A stretch of 64,000 nt of DNA from Sphingomonas taxi (GCF_000764535.1 NZ_CP009571.1:3782001-3846000), one strand, 5' to 3'. Shown: positions 28,659 through 38,111, numbered from the stretch's first letter. The notes: generated by a model not told the origin, from the sequence alone. Numbers and translations: made by a program.

Positions 28659-30164
28659 TCAGGGCAGGAAGGCGGCGGCGGGCATCACCGGTTCGGCAAC
28701 CGGTTCGCCGGCGGCGAGCTGGTAGACGGTGCGGCCGTCGCGCTCGAACGGCGCCCAGGGCAGCGATCCGTCGCGGGCGAATTGCACCCAGAGCGCATGG
28801 ATGCGGTCGGCGAGGTCCTGCGGCGGCGCGGTGCCGCACAATCCTTCCGCGCCGGTGCAGGTGGCGAGGCTGTCGAAGACGAAGGGCAATTCCATGCCGT
28901 GCGACGCGCCGAGCCCGTCGCCGTAGCGCGGTGAGCGCCATTCGAATTCGTACATATGGGTGCGGCCGCGATGCTCCTCGGCGAAGCGGCGCGCCGGCCA
29001 GCGGAAGACAAGGTCGGTCAACGCGTCGGTCAGCACCTGTCCGGCGGGTTTGCCGCGCCCCATGCCATAGGCCTTGAGCACGGCCCAGGCGCGTGGCTGC
29101 GACTTGCGCAGCACGACCCAGGCGAGCAGCCTGCCGACCGCGCTGTTCAATTTGTCGCGGACGCCGCTGGGGACGAGATAGAGGTTCATCTCCTCGCGGT
29201 TGCTGCCGATCAGCAGCGCGACCTCGGCGCCGGCGCCCTGTTTGAGCGCCTCGAGCGGCGCGAGCGGCAGCACGTCGTCGCCGTGGACGGGGACGAAGCG
29301 GCTGATCCCGAACACCGGCTCGCGCCCGTCGTCGCCGCGCAGGTCGAGCCGGGTGGTGGGCAGCGACACCGTCTCCACCGCATCGAGCAGCGGGTCGCCG
29401 GGTGCGACGCTCGCGAACCCGGCGCGATCGGGGGTGACGCCGAGCAACGCCGCCATCTTGCGCACCAGCCGCTGCGCGACCGGGACGGTGCGGGTCATGC
29501 CGCCATGGCCGCTCTGCACGATGGCACGCTGGAACAGCCCCCTGGCGAGCGGCGAGGCGATCAGATCGGCGATCGCCATCGCGCCCGCGCTCTCACCGAA
29601 GACGGTGACGTTGGCGGGATCGCCGCCGAAGGCCGCGATCTCGTCGCGCACCCAGCCGAGCGCGGCGATCATGTCGCGCAGGCCGAGGTTGGTCGGCACG
29701 CCCGGGATCGGCAGGAAGCCGTCGACCCCCATGCGATAGTTGATCGCGACATAGACGATGCCGTCGCGCGCGAAGCTCGCGCCGGTCTGCACGCCCGCGT
29801 CCTTGCTGCCGACGACGAAGCCGCCGCCGTGGATGAACACCATGACCGGGCGCGCCCGCTCGTCCCCCGCCGGGCACCAGACGTCGAGCGCGAGATATTC
29901 GTCGCCCGGCGTCCAGCCCTCGCCGATCAGCGGCGCGGCATCGAGGCCGGGCAGCTTGCGGGTTCGCTGCGGCGCGTTGGCGCCGGGCTCGACCGCCGGC
30001 CGCACGCCGGACCAGCGCGGCACCGGTGCGGGCGGCGCGAAGCGGTGCGCGCCGACGGGGGCCGCGGCATAGGGAATGCCGCGAAAGACGGTGAGCGCGC
30101 CATGGCGGCGCCCTTCGACCGGTCCGGCACCGGTCTCGACCACGGGAGGGGGAAGCGACGACAT
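28659..30164 (-). CDS. Type B carboxylesterase
   Basis: 501 residues, the usual length of the cholinesterase/carboxylesterase-B family. The nucleophile elbow GESAGAMA has Ser192; the oxyanion-hole region reads VFIHGGGFVVGS; FRGIPYAAAPVG is the family's N-terminal motif, and ASHGMELPFVF contains the catalytic His. No clear signal peptide, so probably cytoplasmic or exported by a non-classical route. It hydrolyses an ester; with the SDR that follows it could release and then oxidise an alcohol. No copy of the 15-bp dyad is seen upstream of it. Confidence 0.92.
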   Translation of the reverse strand: MSSLPPPVVETGAGPVEGRRHGALTVFRGIPYAAAPVGAHRFAPPAPVPRWSGVRPAVEPGANAPQRTRKLPGLDAAPLIGEGWTPGDEYLALDVWCPAGDERARPVMVFIHGGGFVVGSKDAGVQTGASFARDGIVYVAINYRMGVDGFLPIPGVPTNLGLRDMIAALGWVRDEIAAFGGDPANVTVFGESAGAMAIADLIASPLARGLFQRAIVQSGHGGMTRTVPVAQRLVRKMAALLGVTPDRAGFASVAPGDPLLDAVETVSLPTTRLDLRGDDGREPVFGISRFVPVHGDDVLPLAPLEALKQGAGAEVALLIGSNREEMNLYLVPSGVRDKLNSAVGRLLAWVVLRKSQPRAWAVLKAYGMGRGKPAGQVLTDALTDLVFRWPARRFAEEHRGRTHMYEFEWRSPRYGDGLGASHGMELPFVFDSLATCTGAEGLCGTAPPQDLADRIHALWVQFARDGSLPWAPFERDGRTVYQLAAGEPVAEPVMPAAAFLP

Positions 30165-30266
30165 CCTGCCCTTATGCCGCGGGCCGGGCGCCCGGCGTAG
30201 CGCCCATCGTTATGCCGATCGGGTGATTTGCCGTGCCCGGCGAGGGCGGCCTGACCCGCGGCCCGA

Positions 30267-30827
30267 TCAGACGTCGGACTCGAGGCGGAGCCGCCAGGGC
30301 GTCGGTGCGGGGGTGGGGGCGGGGGCGATGGCGGCGATGGCGCGCTCGGCTTCGCGGGCCATCATGACGAGCAGCGACCGGTCGAAATCCCCGGTCAGCG
30401 GTGCACTGTCGGCGATGCAGAGTGCGCCAAGCGCCATGCCCGCCTCGTCGTGGATCGGCACGCCCGCGTAGAAGCGGACGAAGGGATCGCGGGTGACGCT
30501 GTCGAACTTGGCGAAGCGGGCGTCCTCGCGCGCATCGGGCACGACGAGCGCTCGACCACCCTGCTGGATCGTCACCGCGCAGAAGGCGGTGCTGCGCGCG
30601 GTCTCGGCGATGCCGAGGCCACGCTCGGCGAGCAGGATCTGCGAGCGTTTGTCGATGATCGAGATCGCCGCATAGGGCCGGTGATAATGATCGCGCACGA
30701 CGTCGACGATCCGCGCGAGTTCGGTGCTGCCGCGCATCGAAACCGCCCGGCTGCGATCCACGGCAAGCTGCCGCGTCTTCTCCGCGGAGAAAGCATCAAA
30801 CCATGAACTGACGCGCGGCTCGTTCAC
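30267..30827 (-). CDS. Stand-alone GAF domain protein
   Basis: 186 residues, essentially one GAF domain (about 25-165): YAAISIIDKRSQILLAERGL, then STAFCAVTIQQGG, FYAGVPIHDEAGMALGALCIAD. A Pro/Thr/Ala tail ends the protein. This form of GAF (with the SxxFCxxxI motif) is common as the sensory front of diguanylate cyclases and kinases; here there is no output domain. It may bind a small ligand or act in trans. The AT-richer 180-nt region upstream probably holds its promoter. Confidence 0.83.
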   Translation of the reverse strand: MNEPRVSSWFDAFSAEKTRQLAVDRSRAVSMRGSTELARIVDVVRDHYHRPYAAISIIDKRSQILLAERGLGIAETARSTAFCAVTIQQGGRALVVPDAREDARFAKFDSVTRDPFVRFYAGVPIHDEAGMALGALCIADSAPLTGDFDRSLLVMMAREAERAIAAIAPAPTPAPTPWRLRLESDV

Positions 30828-31005
30828 CGTGCTCTCCCACCTGTTTCATCAACAACTCTAAGTATCGCAATTGGTTGCCTAACAACGCAACTGAAAATAC
30901 CAAGCAAAGCCGGTGGATATCGGCAGCTGTCGTCAGCAGGGGAGAACAAATCGGCGAAGAATAATCCAACCGAAATGAGGCGAATTCTCGTTAACGGACG
31001 ATTTA

Positions 31006-32451
31006 CTACGATGACGGAGCGTCGGGCAGGTGGAGGAGGACGGCGAGGCCGGGCTCGGCGTCGGCCAGCCGCAGCGTCGCGCCGATCCGCGCCGCGGCGG
31101 AGCGCACGACGGCAAGGCCGAGGCCGCTGCCGTCGGGCGCATGGCGGTCGCCGAGGCGGACGAACCGCTCCAGGGCGCGGTCGCGGTCGGCGGCGGCGAT
31201 ACCGGGTCCGTCGTCGCGCACGGAGAGATCGACGCCGCCGTCGGCGTCGCGGATCGCGACGGTGACGGTGCCGCCGCGCCGGTTGTAGCGGATGCCATTG
31301 TCGATGAGGTTGCTGAGGATTTCGACCAATAAAGTGCGGTGGCCGTGCACCCAGGCGGGCGCCGCCGCGGCGTCGAGCTGGAGTTCGACGCCGGCGTCGA
31401 TCGCCTGGCCGATGCGACGGCTGATGACGCGAACCGCCACCTCGCGCAGGTCGACGCGTTCGAGCGGCGGCGCGGCGCCCGCCTCCTCGGCGCGGGCAAG
31501 CGCGAGCAGCTGGATCAGCAGCCGTTCGAGCCGCGCGGCGGCGGTGGCGATCTCGTCGAGCGCCTCGCGCGAGCCGCGGCGGGCGAGTTCGATCTGCACC
31601 TTCAGCACCGACAGCGGCGTGCGCATCTGATGCGAGGCGTCGGCGGTGAAGCGGCGCGTCGCGGCGGTCGCGGTGTCGAGCTGGGCGAGCAGCCGGTCGA
31701 ATGCCTCGGCGAGCGGGCGAAGTTCGAGCGGCAGCGGGCCGGCGTCGATCGGCGACAGGTCGGGCGCGGCATGGCCCTCGCGCGCCTCGACCGCGCCGCG
31801 CAGCCGCGCGAGCGGGCGCAGGCTCCAGCCGAGCGCCGGGCGCAGCAGCAGAATGGCAATGCCGACCAGCGCGAGTTCGCCGCCGAGCAGCGCGATCAGC
31901 AGCCGGCGGCTGAGCGCGCGACGGCCGTCGAGCGTCTCGGCGACCTGGACGACGACCGGTCGCTCGATGCCGGGCAAGGCGCGGCGGACTTCGGCAATGC
32001 GGATGCGCTGGTCGCGATAGTCGGCGAAGCGGAAGCGCGGTTGGTCGATCGCCAGCGCATCGGGGGCGGGGGCGGGAAGGTCGGCATAGCCGGTGAGCAG
32101 ATCGCCGCCGACCGCGATGCGGTAATAGACGTTGTCGCGCTCGCTGTTCTCCAGCATGCCGAAGGCGGCGGGCGGCAGGTCGAGCGTCACCTCGCCGCGC
32201 TCGACCTGCACCGTCTCGGCGATCGCGCCGAGCGCGCCGCCGAGCACGCGGTCGTTGGTGCGCCGCACGACGTCGGCGATCAGCGCCGCGCCGGCGACGC
32301 CGAGCAGCACCGCGACGCCGAGCAACGGCCCGAGCATCGCGACGAGCAATCGCGTGCGCAGCGCGATGGCGCGGGGGGCGGGCATCAGGTAGCGCCGCGG
32401 GGGAGGGGGCGGGTCGCCGTCCGTCGGCAATGGTGGGTCATCCCGCCTCAC
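31006..32451 (-). CDS. Two-component sensor histidine kinase, QseC/TctE type
   Basis: 481 residues from GTG 32451, which overlaps the response-regulator stop (GTGA); ATG 32385 is an alternative. Two membrane segments (about residues 33-58 and 182-202) flank a periplasmic domain of about 120 residues. HAMP-like linker, then DASHQMRTPLSVL with His274, N box NLIDNGIRYN, and DDGPGI and GSGLGLAVV. The long periplasmic domain fits TctE/QseC kinases, which sense carboxylates or partner binding proteins. Its neighbours are a solute-binding protein, a porin and a citrate-type transporter. Confidence 0.92.
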   Translation of the reverse strand: MRRDDPPLPTDGDPPPPPRRYLMPAPRAIALRTRLLVAMLGPLLGVAVLLGVAGAALIADVVRRTNDRVLGGALGAIAETVQVERGEVTLDLPPAAFGMLENSERDNVYYRIAVGGDLLTGYADLPAPAPDALAIDQPRFRFADYRDQRIRIAEVRRALPGIERPVVVQVAETLDGRRALSRRLLIALLGGELALVGIAILLLRPALGWSLRPLARLRGAVEAREGHAAPDLSPIDAGPLPLELRPLAEAFDRLLAQLDTATAATRRFTADASHQMRTPLSVLKVQIELARRGSREALDEIATAAARLERLLIQLLALARAEEAGAAPPLERVDLREVAVRVISRRIGQAIDAGVELQLDAAAAPAWVHGHRTLLVEILSNLIDNGIRYNRRGGTVTVAIRDADGGVDLSVRDDGPGIAAADRDRALERFVRLGDRHAPDGSGLGLAVVRSAAARIGATLRLADAEPGLAVLLHLPDAPSS

Positions 32452-33113
32452 CCCGCATCGAGCAGATATCCCACGCCGCGTACCGTGCGGATCTGCGGGC
32501 CGTCGGGGGCGAGCTTGCTGCGCAGCCGGGTGACGTTGACCTCGATCGCATTGGGGCCAACCGGCTCGTCATAGCCGAACACCTCGGCGAGCAGCAGTTC
32601 GCGTGGCACCACCTGCCCGGCGCGGGTGGCGAGCGCGTCGAGCACCGCCCATTCGCGGCGGCGCAGGTCGAGCGCACGCCCGCTCACCTCGGCCTGCCCG
32701 GTCGAGCGGTTAAGCGTCAGCGCGCCGATCGTCACCACCGGCGTCGGATCGCCGCCGCGGCGCCGGCCGAGCGCCCGCACGCGCGCCTCCAGCTCCTGCG
32801 GCTCGAACGGCTTGCGCAGATAATCGTCGGCGCCGAGGTCGAGCCCGCGCACCCGGTCGTCGAGCGCGTCGCGCGCGGTCAGCATCAGCACCGGCACCTT
32901 CTCGCCGCGCCGCCGCAGCCGTTCAAGCACGGTGAAGCCGTCGATGTCGGGCAGGCCGACGTCGAGGATCAGCAGCGCATAGGGTTCGCCCGAGACCAAC
33001 GTCAGCCCCTCCTCGCCGCTCGCGCAATGATCGACCGCATGGCCGCCGGCGCGCAGCAGCGCGGCGATGCTCCGGGCGAGCGCCGCATCGTCCTCGATCA
33101 TCAGGATTCGCAT
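32448..33113 (-). CDS. OmpR-family response regulator
   Basis: 221 residues. Receiver domain with EDD at residues 7-9, phospho-acceptor Asp51 (LILDVGLPD) and Lys in LRKPF. A C-terminal winged helix (about 125-220) carries LRRREWAVLDALATRAGQVVP and VNVTRLRSKL. It is closest in style to TctD/QseB regulators. It should activate the divergent binding protein-porin-CitMHS operon, whose start is 95 nt away. Confidence 0.94.
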   Translation of the reverse strand: MRILMIEDDAALARSIAALLRAGGHAVDHCASGEEGLTLVSGEPYALLILDVGLPDIDGFTVLERLRRRGEKVPVLMLTARDALDDRVRGLDLGADDYLRKPFEPQELEARVRALGRRRGGDPTPVVTIGALTLNRSTGQAEVSGRALDLRRREWAVLDALATRAGQVVPRELLLAEVFGYDEPVGPNAIEVNVTRLRSKLAPDGPQIRTVRGVGYLLDAG

Positions 33114-33115
33114 GG

Positions 33116-33130
33116 TTTCACCCGGTGAAA
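33116..33130. promoter_or_regulatory. Perfect 15-bp palindrome abutting the response-regulator start
   Basis: TTTCACCCGGTGAAA, arms TTTCACC/GGTGAAA around a central C, ends 3 nt before the response-regulator ATG. On the transcript it would overlap the ribosome-binding region, so it could be an operator or an RNA hairpin. Function is inferred from position only. Confidence 0.5.
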
Positions 33131-33208
33131 GGTTGCTGACAGGTGCGCCGGATATCCCACGATGGCAGCTTATCCGATCACAGAAGCGGAAAAGCGAGAG
33201 GAGCCGGG

Positions 33209-34285
33209 ATGCGGACGATCCTATTCGGGACGATGATGATGCTGGCGGCAGCGGCGACGGCGCACGCCCAGACCCGGCCGGCGGGCTATCCGCGCTCCTA
33301 TGACGGGCTGATCGCCGCGGCGAAAACGGAGGGCGGGCTGACCGTCTACGGCAATGCCGACCGCAGCGAGCTGGTCGGCGTCGTCGCCGGCTTCCACCGC
33401 CTCTATCCCACGATCCGCGTCCGCTACGTCGACCTCGGCTCGATCGAGATCTACCGCCGGCTGGTCGGCGAGACGCGCGCGCGGCAGCAGTCGGCGGATC
33501 TCGTCTGGTCGTCGGCGATGGCGTTGCAGGTCAAGCTCATCAACGACGGATTCGGCCAGGGCTATGCCAGCCCCGAAAAGCCGGCGCTGCCGGCGCAGGT
33601 GGTGTGGAAGAACATCGGCTATGGCGTCACCGCCGAGCCGATCGGCATCGTCTACAATCGCCGGCTGATCCCCGACGCGCAGCGGCCGCGCAGCCATGCC
33701 GCGCTTGAGGCGCTGCTGCGCACGCGGCGGGCGCAGTTCACCGGCCGCGTCACCACCTTCGATCCGGCGCGGTCCAACGTCGGCTATCTCTATCTGACCG
33801 AGGACCTTGCGATCACCCGCGACAGCCGCGCGCTGATGACGGCGATCGCGGCGACCAAGCCGGTGCTGGCGGAGCGGACCGAGCCGATGCTCGCCGCGGT
33901 CGCCGCCGGACGGCAGGCGATCGCCTATAACGTCATCGCCTCCTACGCGCTGGAACAGGCGAAGCGCGATCCGCGGCTCGGCGTGGTGCTGCCGAGCGAC
34001 TATACGATCGTCACCTCGCGCATCGCCTTCATCGCGCGTCAGGCCCGTTCGCCGGCAAGCGCCAAGCTGTTCCTCGATTTCCTGCTGTCGCGGCGCGGCC
34101 AGAGCCTGCTCGCCGCACGCAGCCTGTGGCCGGTGCGTGCCGACGTGCCGGCGCGGCGGCTGTCCGCGGCGCAGGCGCGCCCGATCCGCGTCGGGCCGCA
34201 ACTCCTCGTCCCCCTCGACCGCATCACCCGCCAGCGCTTCCTGCGCGACTGGCGCGCGACCCTTGCCGGAGCCTCCACCCCATGA
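33209..34285 (+). CDS. Periplasmic solute-binding protein, AfuA/PgtC-like
   Basis: 358 residues from ATG 33209 (GAGAGGAG 6 nt upstream). Signal peptide of about 20 residues ending AHAQ. The body has the family-1 binding-protein pattern: EGGLTVYGNADRSEL, RVRYVDLGSIEIYRR, ADLVWSSAMALQVKL, IGIVYNRRLI, IAYNVIASYAL, SPASAKLFLDFLLSRRGQ. No ABC permease or ATPase gene is nearby. Precedents such as PgtC, an AfuA-like protein that works with a sensor kinase, suggest it presents ligand to the divergent kinase. It overlaps the porin start by 4 nt. Confidence 0.85.
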   Translation: MRTILFGTMMMLAAAATAHAQTRPAGYPRSYDGLIAAAKTEGGLTVYGNADRSELVGVVAGFHRLYPTIRVRYVDLGSIEIYRRLVGETRARQQSADLVWSSAMALQVKLINDGFGQGYASPEKPALPAQVVWKNIGYGVTAEPIGIVYNRRLIPDAQRPRSHAALEALLRTRRAQFTGRVTTFDPARSNVGYLYLTEDLAITRDSRALMTAIAATKPVLAERTEPMLAAVAAGRQAIAYNVIASYALEQAKRDPRLGVVLPSDYTIVTSRIAFIARQARSPASAKLFLDFLLSRRGQSLLAARSLWPVRADVPARRLSAAQARPIRVGPQLLVPLDRITRQRFLRDWRATLAGASTP

Positions 34286-35769
34286 TCCTGCGTACCGGAG
34301 CCGCCCTGCTGGCGCTCGTCGCCGCCACCCCCGCGCTCGCCCAGACGCCGACGCAGGCCGAGCTTGCCGAACTGGTGCGCGCGCAGGCGGCGGAGATCGC
34401 CGCGCTGCGCGCCCGGCTCGACCGGATCGAGGGCCAGCAGGCGCTCGCCGCCGCGCCGGCCCCGGCGTCCGCCCCCGCGCAGACGCCGCCGCCCCAGGTC
34501 GCGCAGGCCGCGCCGCCGCAGGTTCGCCGCACGGTGCCCTTCGCACCGCAGCTGGTGCCCCCCGGCCCGGCCGACCGCGACGTCGCACAGGCGACCGCGG
34601 CACGCGACAATCCGTCGGGCGTGACCACCGAATGGGGCGCGGGCCTGCCCGTCTTCCACTCGGCGGACGGCGTCTACACCTTCAAGCCGCGCGGGCGCAT
34701 CCTCGCCGACGTCAGCAGCACATTCGGTTCCAGATCGGACACGCGCAACCTCACCACCACCGGCATGCGCGCGCTGCGCCTCGGGCTGGAGGGCGGCGTC
34801 GGCGCGCATTTCTTCTATCAGATGGAAGCCGATTTCTCGGAGAATGAGGTCGACGTCGTCACCGCCTTCATGGGCTGGCGCAACCGGATCGCGCCGGGGA
34901 TCGATTACGACGTGCGCGCCGGTCATCTGTTCAACGATCGCAGCTTCGAGGGCTCGACCGGCTCGGATTCGACGCCGTTCCTCGAACGCACGACGGTCGC
35001 CACCGCGATCATCCCGCAGCGCGGCTTCTACGGCATCGGCATCATGCCGCGTCTGTTCTGGAAGACCGGCCATGCCTCGCTGACCGTCACCGGCGACCGC
35101 GTCGACGGCACGCAGGCGGTGAGCGACGGCCGCACCGTGCTGGGCCGCGCGCACTGGAACCCGGTCAAGACCGACGACACGGTGATGCACGTCGGCATCT
35201 GGGGCTTCGACGAGAGCCTGTCGTCCGCGGCGACGACGCTGACCCGCAACACGGTGATCGGCGGCCGTTTCAACGGCGCCCTGCGCGTCTCGACCGGCAC
35301 CCTGCTCGGCGGCACCGGTACCACCGGCTATGGCGTCGAGCTGGGCGGCTATCGCGGGCCGTTGTGGGTGATGGGCGAGGCGGGGCGGCGCAACGCGCGG
35401 CTGGACGGTGGCCGGTCCGATTTCGTCAGCAAGGCGTGGAGCCTGTCGGGCGGCTTCTTTATCACCGGCGACCTGCCGCCGTACAATCCGCGGCTGGGCA
35501 GTTTCGGCCAGCCCAAGGTCAAGCGGCCGACTTTCGACGGGGGACCCGGCGCGATCGAGCTGACCGGCCGCTATGAGAGTCTCGACTATACCGATCTCGT
35601 CACCGGCGGCGAGGGATGGGCGGGGACTCTCGGCGTGAACTGGTATCTCAACAGCTTCACGCGCGTGCAAGTCAACGCCATCCACTGGGACACCGACAAT
35701 CGCAGCGGCGCCGTCACCGGCGCCGATTCCGGCGAAACCGTCAGCGCCCGCGTCGCCGTCACCTTCTGA
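34282..35769 (+). CDS. Outer-membrane porin, OprO/OprP type
   Basis: 495 residues from ATG 34282, overlapping the binding-protein stop. Signal peptide ending ALAQ, then a short coiled coil (ELAELVRAQAAEIAALRARL) usual in this family, a Pro/Ala linker, and a beta-barrel from about residue 125 ending in RVAVTF with terminal Phe. YTFKPRGRILAD and MEADFSENEVD are typical of phosphate/anion-selective porins. It would admit a carboxylate to the periplasm for the transporter encoded next. Confidence 0.88.
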   Translation: MILRTGAALLALVAATPALAQTPTQAELAELVRAQAAEIAALRARLDRIEGQQALAAAPAPASAPAQTPPPQVAQAAPPQVRRTVPFAPQLVPPGPADRDVAQATAARDNPSGVTTEWGAGLPVFHSADGVYTFKPRGRILADVSSTFGSRSDTRNLTTTGMRALRLGLEGGVGAHFFYQMEADFSENEVDVVTAFMGWRNRIAPGIDYDVRAGHLFNDRSFEGSTGSDSTPFLERTTVATAIIPQRGFYGIGIMPRLFWKTGHASLTVTGDRVDGTQAVSDGRTVLGRAHWNPVKTDDTVMHVGIWGFDESLSSAATTLTRNTVIGGRFNGALRVSTGTLLGGTGTTGYGVELGGYRGPLWVMGEAGRRNARLDGGRSDFVSKAWSLSGGFFITGDLPPYNPRLGSFGQPKVKRPTFDGGPGAIELTGRYESLDYTDLVTGGEGWAGTLGVNWYLNSFTRVQVNAIHWDTDNRSGAVTGADSGETVSARVAVTF

Positions 35770-35789
35770 TCTTTCCAAGGAACATGCCC

Positions 35790-37094
35790 ATGGATCTGGC
35801 GCTGCTCGGCTTCCTGATGGTGGCCACCTTCATGACGCTCATCATGACCAAGCGGATGACCCCGCTGGTCGCGCTGATCGTCATCCCGACGATCTTCGGC
35901 GTGATCGCCGGCCAGGCGGCCGGGCTCGGCGACATGATGATCGACGGCATCAAGAATCTCGCGCCGACCGGCGTGATGCTGCTGTTCGCGATCCTGTTCT
36001 TCTCGACGATGACCGATACCGGGCTGTTCGATCCGCTGGTCGGCCGGCTGATCCGGCTGGTCCACGGCGATCCGACGCGCATCCTGCTCGGCACCGTCGT
36101 GCTGTGCGCGCTGGTCAGCCTCGATGGCGACGGCTCGACCACCTATATCATCACGATCGCCGCGCTGCTGCCGCTCTACAAGCGCTACGACATGAACCGG
36201 CTGTATCTGTGCTGCCTGTTGATGGCGACCAGCGGCATCATGAACCTCACCCCCTGGGGCGGCCCGACCGCGCGCGCGGCGAGCGCGCTCAAGCTCGATC
36301 CGGCGACGCTGTTCCTGCCGCTGATCCCCGGCATGATCGCCGGCCTCGCCAGCCTGCTCGCGCTGGCGGTGTGGTTCGGCCGCAAGGAGCGCGCCCGCAT
36401 CGGCGCGGTGCAGGCACGCGAGGAGGCGGAGTTCACCGGCATGGCGGTGTCGCAATATCCCGAGGCGCGCCGGCCGAAACTGATCTGGTTCAACGGCCTG
36501 CTCGTCGTCACGCTGCTCACCCTGCTCGTCTGGGGGCTGCTGCCACTGTCGGTGCTGATGATGATCGCCTTCGCGATCGCGATGATCGTCAACTATCCCG
36601 GCGTCGCCGAGCAGAAGGAGCGGATCGCCGCGCATGCCGGCAACGTGTTGTCGGTGGTGTCGCTGATCTTCGCCGCGGGCATCTTTACAGGCATCTTGGG
36701 CGGCACCGGCATGGTCGAGGCGATGAGCAAGGAGGTCGTCGGCATGATCCCGCCGGTGATGGGCCCCTATATGGCTCCGATCACCGCGTTGCTCAGCCTG
36801 CCCTTCACCTTCTTCATCTCCAACGACGCCTTCTATTTCGGCATGCTGCCGATCCTCGCCGAGGCGGGGGCGCATTACGGCGTCTCGCCGATGGCGATCG
36901 CGCGCGCCTCGCTGATGGGCCAGCCGGTGCATCTGCTCAGCCCGCTGGTGCCGTCGACCTATCTGCTCGTCAGCCTCGCCGGCGTCGACCTCGCCGACCA
37001 CCAGCGGTTCACGCTGCTGCCCGCCGCGATGGTGTGCGCGGTGATGACGCTGGTCGGGATGATCGCGCTCGCCTTTCCGTTCGTCGCCGGGTGA
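35790..37094 (+). CDS. CitMHS family citrate transporter
   Basis: 434 residues from ATG 35790, chosen because AAGGA lies 8 nt upstream; ATG 35784 is also possible. About 11-12 membrane segments. Family motifs: IMTKRMTPLVALIVIPTIFGVIAG at the start, SLDGDGSTTYIITIAALLPLYKR, MNLTPWGGPTARAASAL, and FFISNDAFYFGMLPILAE. CitMHS members import metal-citrate complexes with protons. It is the third gene of the operon driven by the adjacent two-component system, which is the best clue that this system senses citrate or a related acid. Confidence 0.93.
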   Translation: MDLALLGFLMVATFMTLIMTKRMTPLVALIVIPTIFGVIAGQAAGLGDMMIDGIKNLAPTGVMLLFAILFFSTMTDTGLFDPLVGRLIRLVHGDPTRILLGTVVLCALVSLDGDGSTTYIITIAALLPLYKRYDMNRLYLCCLLMATSGIMNLTPWGGPTARAASALKLDPATLFLPLIPGMIAGLASLLALAVWFGRKERARIGAVQAREEAEFTGMAVSQYPEARRPKLIWFNGLLVVTLLTLLVWGLLPLSVLMMIAFAIAMIVNYPGVAEQKERIAAHAGNVLSVVSLIFAAGIFTGILGGTGMVEAMSKEVVGMIPPVMGPYMAPITALLSLPFTFFISNDAFYFGMLPILAEAGAHYGVSPMAIARASLMGQPVHLLSPLVPSTYLLVSLAGVDLADHQRFTLLPAAMVCAVMTLVGMIALAFPFVAG

Positions 37095-37173
37095 TCCGCG
37101 ACGCCGCCTCGATCGCGCCGCGCTTCGCCGTGGCCCCGCGCGCCTTCCGCCGCCCCCAACCCCCGGAGACCCC

Positions 37174-37833
37174 ATGGACCGAACGCGCCTGCCCCTGATG
37201 CTGCTGCCCGCGATGGGCTGCGACGGGCGCCTGTGGGCGCGCCAGATCATGGACCTCGCCGATATCGCCGAGCCCGACTTCGGCGATCTGTCGCAGGATG
37301 CGACGATCGGCGCGATGGCGGCGCGGGTGCTCGCCGCGATGCCACCGCGTGGCGCCGTCGCCGGGGTCAGCCTCGGCGGCTATGTCGCGCTGGAGATGGT
37401 GCGCCAGGCGCCCGACCGGATCACCCGCATCGCCCTGTTCGGCACCCGCGCCTCGATGGAGCCGCGCGCGCGCACCGTCGCCGACCAGGGCCTGATCGCC
37501 ACCGCGCCGCATGCCGATCCGCAGCTCTCGGCGATCGTCAGCGGTCCGGCGCTGGCGATGGCGGAGCGGCTCGGCCCGGCGGTCTTCGCGCGGCAGCAGG
37601 CGGCGCTGCTCGCCCGCCCCGACATCGCCGAGGCGATTCGGGCGATCCACGTGCCGACGCTGGTCGCGGTGGGCGATCGCGACCGTATCTGCACGCCCGA
37701 CGACGCGCGTGCACTTGCCGAGGCGATTCCCGGCGCGGCCCTGCACGTGCTGCGCGGCTGCGGCCATCTCTCGCCGATGGAGCGGCCCGGCGAGGTGACG
37801 ACGCTGCTGCGCCGCTGGCTGCGGGCGGAATAG
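37174..37833 (+). CDS. Alpha/beta hydrolase
   Basis: 219 residues. Nucleophile elbow GVSLGGY, oxyanion region LLPAMGCDGRLW, Asp in VGDRDRICTP, and His in RGCGHLSPMERP. It resembles small cytoplasmic esterase/lactonase-like hydrolases. It starts 79 nt after the citrate transporter gene and may be part of that transcript; a role in releasing a carboxylate is possible but unproved. Confidence 0.86.
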   Translation: MDRTRLPLMLLPAMGCDGRLWARQIMDLADIAEPDFGDLSQDATIGAMAARVLAAMPPRGAVAGVSLGGYVALEMVRQAPDRITRIALFGTRASMEPRARTVADQGLIATAPHADPQLSAIVSGPALAMAERLGPAVFARQQAALLARPDIAEAIRAIHVPTLVAVGDRDRICTPDDARALAEAIPGAALHVLRGCGHLSPMERPGEVTTLLRRWLRAE

Positions 37834-37915
37834 GGGCGGGGTGGGCGCTGCGCGACCCGGCGTTCGTGCCGGTGCGCTGCGCTTTCCGGCCGCGGCAGAT
37901 GCCGGGGTCGGAAAA

Positions 37916-38002
37916 TGGTGCCCAGAAGAGGACTCGAACCTCCACGACCTTGCGATCGCCAGCACCTGAAGCTGGTGCGTCTACCAATTCCGCCATCTGG
38001 GC
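37916..38002 (-). tRNA. tRNA-Leu (anticodon CAG)
   Basis: On the minus strand the acceptor arms GCCCAGA (38002 side) and TCTGGGC pair fully. The anticodon loop TTCAGGT sits on stem CCAGC/GCTGG, anticodon CAG at 37966-37968. A long variable arm (GCGATCGCAAGGTCG) marks a class II tRNA, and TTCGAGTCC is the T loop. CCA is encoded at 37916-37918. It reads the CUG leucine codon, the dominant one in this high-GC genome. Confidence 0.97.
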
Positions 38003-38111
38003 ACGGGGTAGGCGGCGGCCTTTAGGGGGCGGTCGCCGCGCTTGTCAACACGGGTTTCGCCGGGCAAGGGGCGAAACATCAGCACAGCGACGAAAAAATG
38101 AGGCCCGGGCG

